Of a stretch of 64,000 nucleotides of DNA, positions 37,936 to 49,509 are shown piece after piece. The translations under genes and the position numbers were made by a program. How positions within the stretch are numbered: position 1 is the stretch's first letter; every line of letters starts with the position of its first letter. Location of the stretch: contig NC_080057.1 of the NCBI RefSeq assembly GCF_026212465.1, forward strand, positions 8,543,398 to 8,607,397, in the 5' to 3' direction. The notes beneath the pieces were generated by a model, which did no database searches, was not told the DNA's origin, and saw nothing but the letters and a program-made list of their open reading frames with translations. The DNA is from Amaranthus tricolor. Lineage: Eukaryota; Streptophyta; Magnoliopsida; Caryophyllales; Amaranthaceae.

Positions 37936-38718
37936 ATGGGCACTTGTGGAGATTTGGCGGAAATGTTGCGAGTTATTACTAAAAAATTGAACAACTTGGG
38001 TAAAAGATGTTTTATATGTAAAGATAAAAGTCATCTTACTTGTAAATGTCCTTTCAAATCTATTTTACCTTCCAAATGTTCCATTATGGAAGAAGAAGAG
38101 AAAATGTATAAGTCCCTTGTCCTAGAGAAAGAAGATCATGTAGATGAAGAAATACTCCGAGAGGAACTTGTAATTAAACTTGGGGAGAAGAGCCATGAAA
38201 ATGTTTTTTATCAAACAAAAGTTGAAGAGTCCATAGAGTTGAACATATCTGGCTTCAAAGTTTCCAATGATAAAAATGAGGAGCCAATTGATGAAAAGCA
38301 AGTTGAACCCATAGAAAATATTGGAATTAAACAACCAAATACCAATTTTAACAATCATTTTGATTTACGTAGTTTTGATTTGGTGCAAGAAAAACTAAAA
38401 AATCTCATCGATGAAAAGTGTGTTAAATTTGGGTATATTTTTGAAGAAAAGGAGTTGATTAGAGGAAATATACATATTGAAGCTTGTCAGATTGAACTTG
38501 TGTTTTTAGGAATAACCGAATTCGAGGTCGAATTCTTTTCGAAGAAAAGGAGAATGATGCAAGATGATGCAATAGCAATCGGCTTATTCAAAATCAAATC
38601 ACATGTCAATCTTTTTAACATATGGATATGGTTTATTTTAAGTTTCAAGTATGGTTTTGGACAATATTGTCTTCTGATCCAAGATCAAATACGTTATCTC
38701 ATGAGCCGATTGCTTTAG
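37936..38718 (+). CDS. Gag-like protein with CCHC zinc knuckle (element 3)
   Basis: This ATG-initiated frame of 260 codons begins after an A-rich tract just inside the element. Residues 25-38 form a retroviral-type zinc knuckle, C25-X2-C28-X4-H33-X4-C38 (CFICKDKSHLTCKC), which in gag nucleocapsid binds element RNA. A basic CPFKSILPSK stretch and then a strongly acidic region (from about residue 51, MEEEEK) follow, an order like the C-terminal part of plant Ty3/gypsy gag. The capsid region normally upstream is missing, so this is a fragment. From about residue 207 the frame crosses the polypurine tract into the 3' LTR and ends there at codon 260; those last residues are probably incidental. 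The frame is otherwise intact. Whether it is translated is unknown, and superfamily assignment rests on this short region. Confidence 0.7.
   Translation: MGTCGDLAEMLRVITKKLNNLGKRCFICKDKSHLTCKCPFKSILPSKCSIMEEEEKMYKSLVLEKEDHVDEEILREELVIKLGEKSHENVFYQTKVEESIELNISGFKVSNDKNEEPIDEKQVEPIENIGIKQPNTNFNNHFDLRSFDLVQEKLKNLIDEKCVKFGYIFEEKELIRGNIHIEACQIELVFLGITEFEVEFFSKKRRMMQDDAIAIGLFKIKSHVNLFNIWIWFILSFKYGFGQYCLLIQDQIRYLMSRLL
38541..38554 (+). other. Polypurine tract of element 3
   Basis: GAAGAAAAGGAGAA lies directly before the 3' LTR start at 38555, the expected position for plus-strand priming. Confidence 0.88.
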
Positions 38719-39357
38719 TTCTTGAAGTACTTGGTTTTAATCCTTTTAAATCTGAATTTGTTACATGTCTAACTTGGGTTGAAGATTAAGTGAAGCTACA
38801 TATATATTGGTTGGACGTCACTTTGATAGGTCCAAGTTTAGTTATGTTTTTTTAAAGTCTTTTTACCACTTAAATCTGATTAATTAGCTACTGCATGCTT
38901 AGGGAACAACTTAAATCAGCCTAATGCATGCTTTGGAGGCTATTTAATGTTGTTTTGTGAGTTCCAATGCTTGTTCCCCATGCTTGGACGTCCCACCTTA
39001 ATTTCTCTTGCTTTTTAACTTCCTTTTGCTGTTGTAACTCTATTTAAAAAGAGCTATTCATGAATGAAAGTTCAGACTTGTTTTATGAATCAACCTTTGT
39101 GTTTTCTTCTTGCCTATCTTTGTGTTTGTCCAAGGTTAACAAGAGTTCTTTAATACTTTGAGTGTGTTCTTGAGTATTAAACTAGGGGAGATTGAGTTTG
39201 TCTTGTCTCTAGCCTAAATACTATTGCATTGAGTTTGTTCTTGTGCTTTGGTTGTCCTATTTTCATTCAAATATACATTCTGCCCAAATTACTTCTTCTT
39301 TCTTTTCTTTTGTCCTTCTCCTTCCTTAATCATTTAGGAAGTCTTGAGTTAGCATTT
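38555..39357 (+). repeat. 3' LTR of element 3 (803 bp, terminal bases missing)
   Basis: It matches the 5' LTR with four substitutions: AGTCC/AATCC, AAAGAGAG/AAAAAGAG, TTAGTAC/TTAATAC and GTTTTCC/GTTGTCC. Similarity stops after GCATTT at 39357, so the ACATCA that ends the 5' LTR is absent and satellite begins. If the integrated end was the CA at 39353-39354, nine bases are missing and TTTCA would be a degraded target duplication. Confidence 0.9.
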
Positions 39358-39520
39358 CATTCGTCATTGACTATTGATCCTTGTTCATTCTTCATCGTTC
39401 ATTCTTCATCGTTCATTCTTCATTGATCATTGATCCTTGATCATTCTTCATTGACTATTGATCCTTGTTCATTCTTCATCGTTCATTCTTCATTGATCAT
39501 TGATCCTTGTTCATTCTTCA
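39356..39520 (+). repeat. Right copy of the 165-bp direct repeat flanking element 3
   Basis: It matches 36912-37076 with one difference seen, then continues as TCATTCATTC, the expected continuation of the higher-order unit. Its first two bases (TT) also match the LTR end, so the junction has short microhomology. Confidence 0.8.
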
Positions 39521-42249
39521 TCATTCATTCTTCATTGATCATTGAACCTTGTTCATTCTTCATCGTTCATTCGTCATTGACCATTAATCCTTGTTCATTC
39601 TTCATCGTTCATTCTTCATTGATCATTGATCCTTGTTCATTCTTCATTGACTATTGATCCTTGTTCATTCTTCATCGTTCATTCTTCATTGATCATTGAT
39701 TCTTGTTCATTCTTCATTGATCATTGATCCTTGTTCATTCTTCATCGTTCATTCGTCATTGACCATTAATCCATGTTCATTCTTCATCGTTCCTTCTTCA
39801 TTGATCATTGATCCTTGTTCATTCTTCATCGTTCATTCTTCATTGATCATTAATCCTTGTTTATTCTTCATCGTTCATTCTTCATTGATCATTGACCCTT
39901 GTTCATTCTTCATCGTTCATTCTTTATTGATCATTGATCCTTGTTCATTCTTCATCGTTCATTCGTCATTGACCATTGATCCTTGTTCATTCTTCATCGT
40001 TCATTCTTCATTAATCATTGATCCTTGTTCATTCTTCATCGTTCATTCGTCATTGACCATTAATCGTTGTTCATTCTTCATCGTTCATTATTCATTGATC
40101 ATTGATCCTTGTTCATTCTTCATCGTTCATTCGTCATTGACTATTGATCCTTGTTCATTCTTCATCGTTCATTCTTCATCGTTCATTCTTCATTGATCAT
40201 TGATCCTTCATCATTCTTCATTGACTATTGATCCTTGTTCATTCTTCATCGTTCATTCTTCATTGATCATTGATCCTTGTTCATTCTTCATCGTTCATTC
40301 TTCATTGATCATTGGTACTTGTTCATTCTTCATCGTTCATTCGTCATTGACCATTAATCCTTGTTCATTCTTCATCGTTCATTCTTCATTGATCATTGAT
40401 CCTTGTTCATTCTTCATCGTTCATTATTCATTGATCATTAATCCTTGTTCATTCTTAATCGTTCATTCTTCATTGATCATTGACCCTTGTTCATTCTTCA
40501 TCGTTCATTCTTCATTGATCATTGATCCTTGTTCATTCTTCATCGTTCATTCGTCATTGACCATTGATCCTTGTTCATTCTTCATCGTTCATTCTTCATT
40601 GACCATTGATCCTTGTTCATTCTTCATCGTTCATTTTTCATTGATCATTGACCCTTGTTCATTCTTCATCGTTCATTCGTCATTGATCATTGATCCTTGT
40701 TCATTCTTCATCGTTCATTCTTCATTGACCATTGATCCTTGTTCATTCTTCATCGTTCATTCTTCATTGATCATTGATCCTTGTTCATTCTTCATCGTTC
40801 ATTCGTCATTGACCATTAATCCTTGTTTATTCTTCATCGTTCATTCTTCATTGATCATTGATCCTTGTTCATTCTTCATCGTTCATTCGTCATTCATCAT
40901 TGATCCTTATTCATTCTTCATCGTTCATTCTTCATTGATCATTGATCCTTGTTCATTCTTCATCGTTCATTCTTCATTGACCATTAATCCTTGTTCATTC
41001 TTCATCGTTCATTATTCATTGATCATTGATCCTTGTTCATTCTTCATCGTTCATTCGTCATTGACTATTGATCCTTGTTCATTCTTCATCGTTCATTCTT
41101 CATTGATCATTGATCCTTGTTCATTCTTCATTGACTATTGATCCTTGTTCATTCTTCATCGTTCATTCTTCATTGATCATTGATCCTTGATCATTCTTCA
41201 TTGACCATTGATCCTTGTTCATTCTTGATCGTTCATTCTTCATTGATCATTGATCCTTGTTCATTCTTCATCGTTCATTCTTCATTGATCATTGAACCTT
41301 GTTCATTCTTCATCGTTCATTCGTCATTGACCATTAATCCTTGTTCATTCTTCATCGTTCATTCTTCATTGATCATTGATCCTTGTTCATTCTTCATCGT
41401 TCATTCTTCATTGATCATTAATCCTTGTTCATTCTTCATCGTTCATTCTTCATTGATCATTGACCCTTGTTCATTCTTCATCGTTCATTCTTCATTGATC
41501 ATTGATCCTTGTTCATTCTTCATCGTTCATTCGTCATTGGTCATTGTTCCTTGTTCATTCTTCATCGTTCATTCTTCATTGACCATTTATCGTTTTTCAT
41601 TCTTCATCGTTCATTCTTCATTGATCATTGATCCTTGTTCATTCTTCATCGTTAATTCGTCATTGACCATTAATCCTTGTTTATTCTTCATCGTTCATTC
41701 TTCATTGATCATTGATCCTTGTTCATTCTTCATCGTTCATTTATCATTGATCATTGATCCTTGTTCATTCTTCATCGTTCATTCTTCATTGATCATTGTT
41801 CCTTGTTCATTCTTCATCATTCATTCTTCATTGATCATTGATCCTTGTTCATTCTTCATCGTTCATTCTTCATTGACCATTAATCGTTGTTCATTCTTCA
41901 TCGTTCATTATTCATTGATCATTGATCCTTGTTCATTCTTCATCGTTCATTCGTCATTGACTATTGATCCTTGTTCATTCTTCATCGTTCATTCTTCATC
42001 GTTCATTCTTCATTGATCATTGATCCTTGATCATTCTTCATTGACTATTGATCCTTGTTCATTCTTCATCGTTCATTCTTCATTGATCATTGATCCTTGT
42101 TCATTCTTCATCATTCATTCTTCATTGATCATTGAACCTTGTTCATTCTTCATCGTTCATTCGTCATTGACCATTAATCCTTGTTCATTCTTCATCGTTC
42201 ATTCTTCATTGATCATTGATCCTTGTTCATTCTTCATTGACTATTGATC

Positions 42250-45200
42250 CTTGTTCATTCTTCATCGTTCATTCTTCATTGATCATTGATTCTTGTTCAT
42301 TCTTCATCGTTCATTCTTCATTGATCATTGATCCTTGTTCATTCTTCATCGTTCATTCGTCATTGACCATTAATCCATGTTCATTCTTCATCGTTCCTTC
42401 TTCATTGATCATTGATCCTTGTTCATTCTTCATCGTTCATTCTTCATTGATCATTAATCCTTGTTTATTCTTCATCGTTCATTCTTCATTGATCATTGAC
42501 CCTTGTTCATTCTTCATCGTTCATTCTTTATTGATCATTGATCCTTGTTCATTCTTCATCGTTCATTCGTCATTGACCATTGATCCTTGTTCATTCTTCA
42601 TCGTTCATTCTTCATTAATCATTGATCCTTGTTCATTCTTCATCGTTCATTCGTCATTGACCATTAATCGTTGTTCATTCTTCATCGTTCATTATTCATT
42701 GATCATTGATCCTTGTTCATTCTTCATCGTTCATTCGTCATTGACTATTGATCCTTGTTCATTCTTCATCGTTCATTCTTCATCGTTCATTCTTCATTGA
42801 TCATTGATCCTTGATCATTCTTCATTGACTATTGATCCTTGTTCATTCTTCATCGTTCATTCTTCATTGATCATTGATCCTTGTTCATTCTTCATCGTTC
42901 ATTCTTCATTGATCATTGGTACTTGTTCATTCTTCATCGTTCATTCGTCATTGACCATTAATCCTTGTTCATTCTTCATCGTTCATTCTTCATTGATCAT
43001 TGACCCTTGTTCATTCTTCATCGTTCATTCTTCATTGATCATTGATTTTTGTTCATTCTTCATCGTTAATTCGTCATTGACCATTAATCCTTGTTTATTC
43101 TTCATCGTTCATTCTTCATTGATCATTGATCCTTGTTCATTCTTCAACGTTCATTTATCATTGATCATTGATCCTTGTTCATTCTTCATCGTTCATTCTT
43201 CATTGATCATTGTTCCTTTTTCATTCTTCATCATTCATTCTTCATTGATCATTGATCCTTGTTCATTCTTCATCGTTCATTCTTCATTGACCATTAATCG
43301 TTGTTCATTCTTCATCGTTCATTATTCATTGATCATTGATCCTTGTTCATTCTTCATCGTTCATTCGTCATTGACTATTGATCCTTGTTCATTCTTCATC
43401 GTTCATTCTTCATTGATCATTGATCCTTGATCATTCTTCATTGACTATTGATCCTTGTTCATTCTTCATCGTTCATTCTTCATTGATCATTGATCCTTGT
43501 TCATTCTTCATCGTTCATTCTTCATTGATCATTGAACCTTGTTCATTCTTCATCGTTCATTCGTCATTGACCATTAATCCTTGTTCATTCTTCATCGTTC
43601 ATTCTTCATTGATCATTGATCCTTGTTCATTCTTCATCGTTCATTCTTCATTGATCATTAATCCTTGTTCATTCTTCATCGTTCATTCTTCATTGATCAT
43701 TGACCCTTGTTCATTCTTCATCGTTCATTCTTCATTGATCATTGATCCTTGTTCATTCTTCATCGTTCATTCGTCATTGATCATTGTTCCTTGTTCATTC
43801 TTCATCGTTCATTCTTCATTGACCATTTATCGTTTTTCATTCTTCATCGTTCATTCTTCATTGATCATTGATCCTTGTTCATTCTTCATCGTTCATTCGT
43901 CATTGACCATTAATCCTTGTTTATTCTTCATCGTTCATTCTTCATTGATCATTGATCCTTGTTCATTCTTCATCGTTCATTCGTCATTCATCATTGATCC
44001 TTATTCATTCTTCATCGTTCATTCTTCATTGATCATTGATCCTTGTTCATTCTTCATCGTTCATTCTTCATTGACCATTAATCCTTGTTCATTCTTCATC
44101 GTTCATTATTCATTGATCATTGATCCTTGTTCATTCTTCATCGTTCATTCGTCATTGACTATTGATCCTTGTTCATTCTTCATCGTTCATTCTTCATTGA
44201 TCATTGATCCTTGTTCATTCTTCATTGACTATTGATCCTTGTTCATTCTTCATCGTTCATTCTTCATTGATCATTGATCCTTGATCATTCTTCATTGACT
44301 ATTGATCCTTGTTCATTCTTCATCGTTCATTCTTCATTGATCATTGATCCTTGTTCATTCTTCATCGTTCATTCTTCATTGATCATTGAACCTTGTTCAT
44401 TCTTCATCGTTCATTCGTCATTGACCATTAATCCTTGTTCATTCTTCATCGTTCATTCTTCATTGATCATTGATCCTTGTTCATTCTTCATCGTTCATTC
44501 TTCATTGATCATTGATTCTTGTTCATTCTTCATCGTTCATTCTTCATTGATCATTGATCCTTGTTCATTCTTCATCGTTCATTCGTCATTGACCATTAAT
44601 CCATGTTCATTCTTCATCGTTCCTTCTTCATTGATCATTGATCCTTGTTCATTCTTCATCGTTCATTCTTCATTGATCATTAATCCTTGTTTATTCTTCA
44701 TCGTTCATTCTTCATTGATCATTGACCCTTGTTCATTCTTCATCGTTCATTCTTTATTGATCATTGATCCTTGTTCATTCTTCATCGTTCATTCGTCATT
44801 GACCATTGATCCTTGTTCATTCTTCATCGTTCATTCTTCATTAATCATTGATCCTTGTTCATTCTTCATCGTTCATTCGTCATTGACCATTAATCGTTGT
44901 TCATTCTTCATCGTTCATTATTCATTGATCATTGATCCTTGTTCATTCTTCATCGTTCATTCGTCATTGACTATTGATCCTTGTTCATTCTTCATCGTTC
45001 ATTCTTCATCGTTCATTCTTCATTGATCATTGATCCTTGATCATTCTTCATTGACTATTGATCCTTGTTCATTCTTCATCGTTCATTCTTCATTGATCAT
45101 TGATCCTTGTTCATTCTTCATCGTTCATTCTTCATTGATCATTGGTACTTGTTCATTCTTCATCGTTCATTCGTCATTGACCATTAATCCTTGTTCATTC

Positions 45201-46700
45201 TTCATCGTTCATTCTTCATTGATCATTGACCCTTGTTCATTCTTCATCGTTCATTCTTCATTGATCATTGATTTTTGTTCATTCTTCATCGTTAATTCGT
45301 CATTGACCATTAATCCTTGTTTATTCTTCATCGTTCATTCTTCATTGATCATTGATCCTTGTTCATTCTTCAACGTTCATTTATCATTGATCATTGATCC
45401 TTGTTCATTCTTCATCGTTCATTCTTCATTGATCATTGTTCCTTTTTCATTCTTCATCATTCATTCTTCATTGATCATTGATCCTTGTTCATTCTTCATC
45501 GTTCATTCTTCATTGACCATTAATCGTTGTTCATTCTTCATCGTTCATTATTCATTGATCATTGATCCTTGTTCATTCTTCATCGTTCATTCGTCATTGA
45601 CTATTGATCCTTGTTCATTCTTCATCGTTCATTCTTCATTGATCATTGATCCTTGATCATTCTTCATTGACTATTGATCCTTGTTCATTCTTCATCGTTC
45701 ATTCTTCATTGATCATTGATCCTTGTTCATTCTTCATCGTTCATTCTTCATTGATCATTGAACCTTGTTCATTCTTCATCGTTCATTCGTCATTGACCAT
45801 TAATCCTTGTTCATTCTTCATCGTTCATTCTTCATTGATCATTGATCCTTGTTCATTCTTCATCGTTCATTCTTCATTGATCATTAATCCTTGTTCATTC
45901 TTCATCGTTCATTCTTCATTGATCATTGACCCTTGTTCATTCTTCATCGTTCATTCTTCATTGATCATTGATCCTTGTTCATTCTTCATCGTTCATTCGT
46001 CATTGATCATTGTTCCTTGTTCATTCTTCATCGTTCATTCTTCATTGACCATTTATCGTTTTTCATTCTTCATCGTTCATTCTTCATTGATCATTGATCC
46101 TTGTTCATTCTTCATCGTTCATTCGTCATTGACCATTAATCCTTGTTTATTCTTCATCGTTCATTCTTCATTGATCATTGATCCTTGTTCATTCTTCATC
46201 GTTCATTCGTCATTCATCATTGATCCTTATTCATTCTTCATCGTTCATTCTTCATTGATCATTGATCCTTGTTCATTCTTCATCGTTCATTCTTCATTGA
46301 CCATTAATCCTTGTTCATTCTTCATCGTTCATTATTCATTGATCATTGATCCTTGTTCATTCTTCATCGTTCATTCGTCATTGACTATTGATCCTTGTTC
46401 ATTCTTCATCGTTCATTCTTCATTGATCATTGATCCTTGTTCATTCTTCATTGACTATTGATCCTTGTTCATTCTTCATCGTTCATTCTTCATTGATCAT
46501 TGATCCTTGATCATTCTTCATTGACTATTGATCCTTGTTCATTCTTCATCGTTCATTCTTCATTGATCATTGATCCTTGTTCATTCTTCATCGTTCATTC
46601 TTCATTGATCATTGAACCTTGTTCATTCTTCATCGTTCATTCGTCATTGACCATTAATCCTTGTTCATTCTTCATCGTTCATTGTTCATTGATCATTGAT
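42250..46700 (+). repeat. Tandem higher-order unit of 2226 bp (two copies)
   Basis: The copies are about 42250-44475 and 44476-46700. The offset is constant at 2226 bp (53 x 42): unit landmarks at 42804, 43420 and 44274 recur at 45030, 45646 and 46500. Variants such as GATTTTTGTTC, TTCCTTTTTC and GTTCCTTCTTC occur in both, and almost no differences were seen. Boundaries are approximate. Confidence 0.85.
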
Positions 46701-47339
46701 CCTTGTTCATTCTTCATCGTTCATTCTTCATTGATCATTAATCCTTGTTCATTCTTCATCGTTCATTCTTCATTGATCATTGACCCTTGTTCATTCTTCA
46801 TCGTTCATTCTTCATTGATCATTGATCCTTGTTCATTCTTCATCGTTCATTCGTCATTGGTCATTGTTCCTTGTTCATTCTTCATCGTTCATTCTTCATT
46901 GACCATTTATCGTTTTTCATTCTTCATCGTTCATTCTTCATTGATCATTGATCCTTGTTCATTCTTCATCGTTAATTCGTCATTGACCATTAATCCTTGT
47001 TTATTCTTCATCGTTCATTCTTCATTGATCATTGATCCTTGTTCATTCTTCATCGTTCATTTATCATTGATCATTGATCCTTGTTCATTCTTCATCGTTC
47101 ATTTTTCATTGATCATTGTTCCTTGTTCATTCTTCATCATTCATTCTTCATTGATCATTGATCCTTGTTCATTCTTCATCGTTCATTCTTCATTGACCAT
47201 TAATCGTTGTTCATTCTTCATCGTTCATTATTCATTGATCATTGATCCTTGTTCATTCTTCATCGTTCATTCGTCATTGACTATTGATCCTTGTTCATTC
47301 TTCATCGTTCATTCTTCATCGTTCATTCTTCATTGATCA

Positions 47340-49509
47340 TTGATCCTTGATCATTCTTCATTGACTATTGATCCTTGTTCATTCTTCATCGTTCATTCTT
47401 CATTGATCATTGATCCTTGTTCATTCTTCATCATTCATTCTTCATTGATCATTGAACCTTGTTCATTCTTCATCGTTCATTCGTCATTGACCATTAATCC
47501 TTGTTCATTCTTCATCGTTCATTCTTCATTGATCATTGACCCTTGTTCATTCTTCATCGTTCATTCTTCATTGATCATTGATCCTTGTTCATTCTTCATC
47601 GTTCATTCGTCATTGGTCATTGTTCCTTGTTCATTCTTCATCGTTCATTCTTCATTGACCATTTATCGTTTTTCATTCTTCATCGTTCATTCTTCATTGA
47701 TCATTGATCCTTGTTCATTCTTCATCGTTAATTCGTCATTGACCATTAATCCTTGTTTATTCTTCATCGTTCATTCTTCATTGATCATTGATCCTTGTTC
47801 ATTCTTCATCGTTCATTTATCATTGATCATTGATCCTTGTTCATTCTTCATCGTTCATTCTTCATTGATCATTGTTCCTTGTTCATTCTTCATCATTCAT
47901 TCTTCATTGATCATTGATCCTTGTTCATTCTTCATCGTTCATTCTTCATTGACCATTAATCGTTGTTCATTCTTCATCGTTCATTATTCATTGATCATTG
48001 ATCCTTGTTCATTCTTCATCGTTCATTCGTCATTGACTATTGATCCTTGTTCATTCTTCATCGTTCATTCTTCATCGTTCATTCTTCATTGATCATTGAT
48101 CCTTGATCATTCTTCATTGACTATTGATCCTTGTTCATTCTTCATCGTTCATTCTTCATTGATCATTGATCCTTGTTCATTCTTCATCGTTCATTCTTCA
48201 TTGATCATTAATCCTTGTTCATTCTTCATCGTTCATTCTTCATTGATCATTGACCCTTGTTCATTCTTCATCGTTCATTCTTCATTGATCATTGATCCTT
48301 GTTCATTCTTCATCGTTCATTCGTCATTGGTCATTGTTCCTTGTTCATTCTTCATCGTTCATTCTTCATTGACCATTTATCGTTTTTCATTCTTCATCGT
48401 TCATTCTTCATTGATCATTGATCCTTGTTCATTCTTCATCGTTAATTCGTCATTTACCATTAATCCTTGTTTATTCTTCATCGTTCATTCTTCATTGATC
48501 ATTGATCCTTGTTCATTCTTCATCGTTCATTTATCATTGATCATTGATCCTTGTTCATTCTTCATCGTTCATTCTTCATTGATCATTGTTCCTTGTTCAT
48601 TCTTCATCATTCATTCTTCATTGATCATTGATCCTTGTTCATTCTTCATCGTTCATTCTTCATTGACCATTAATCGTTGTTCATTCTTCATCGTTCATTA
48701 TTCATTGATCATTGATCCTTGTTCATTCTTCATCGTTCATTCGTCATTGACTATTGATCCTTGTTCATTCTTCATCGTTCATTCTTCATCGTTCATTCTT
48801 CATTGATCATTGATCCTTGATCATTCTTCATTGACTATTGATCCTTGTTCATTCTTCATCGTTCATTCTTCATTGATCATTGATCCTTGTTCATTCTTCA
48901 TCATTCATTCTTCATTGATCATTGAACCTTGTTCATTCTTCATCGTTCATTCGTCATTGACCATTAATCCTTGTTCATTCTTCATCGTTCATTCTTCATT
49001 GATCATTGATCCTTGTTCATTCTTCATTGACTATTGATCCTTGTTCATTCTTCATCGTTCATTCTTCATTGATCATTGATTCTTGTTCATTCTTCATCGT
49101 TCATTCTTCATTGATCATTGATCCTTGTTCATTCTTCATCGTTCATTCGTCATTGACCATTAATCCATGTTCATTCTTCATCGTTCCTTCTTCATTGATC
49201 ATTGATCCTTGTTCATTCTTCATCGTTCATTCTTCATTGATCATTAATCCTTGTTCATTCTTCATCGTTCATTCTTCATTGATCATTGACCCTTGTTCAT
49301 TCTTCATCGTTCATTCTTTATTGATCATTGATCCTTGTTCATTCTTCATCGTTCATTCTTCATTAATCATTGATCCTTGTTCATTCTTCATCGTTCATTC
49401 GTCATTGACCATTAATCGTTGTTCATTCTTCATCGTTCATTATTCATTGATCATTGATCCTTGTTCATTCTTCATCGTTCATTCTTCATCGTTCATTCTT
49501 CATTGATCA
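47340..49509 (+). repeat. Run of short higher-order units (about 0.7 kb)
   Basis: Related units start near 47340, 48096 and 48810, with the next at 49510, giving spacings of 756 (18 x 42), 714 (17 x 42) and 700 bp (50 x 14). Each opens with a CCTTGATCATTCTTC junction followed by a 28-bp monomer. The differences in length are losses of whole monomers or 14-bp modules. Confidence 0.8.

Larger units (their letters stand above)
37077..39357 (+). mobile_element. Short non-autonomous LTR retrotransposon with gag remnant (element 3)
   Basis: A 2.28-kb element has two LTRs of about 800 bp around a 669-bp interior. In order: 5' LTR 37077-37885, two bases, a tRNA-Met-type primer binding site, a gag-like ORF, a polypurine tract, and a 3' LTR from 38555. 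No protease, reverse transcriptase or integrase is present, so it must have moved using enzymes from an autonomous partner. The size and gag-only content resemble the class called TR-GAG elements. The two LTRs differ at four positions over 803 bp by hand count, indicating a young insertion. The 5' end is intact at TG. The 3' end lacks the last 6-9 bases of the LTR and no perfect 5-bp target duplication is seen (CTTCA left, TTTCA right if the end is taken at 39354). Confidence 0.92.

Noticed and set aside
37751..37990. Plus-strand open frame beginning in the 5' LTR of element 3 (repeated at 39229)
   Set aside because: It opens at TTG inside the LTR, crosses the primer binding site, and its LTR part recurs in the 3' LTR followed by satellite; it is not a gene.
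38122..38358. Minus-strand open frame of 78 codons
   Set aside because: It is antisense to the gag-like frame of element 3 and has no domain or start context.
37077..39357. Two independent solo LTRs side by side
   Set aside because: A primer binding site after the first and a polypurine tract before the second show one element with paired LTRs.
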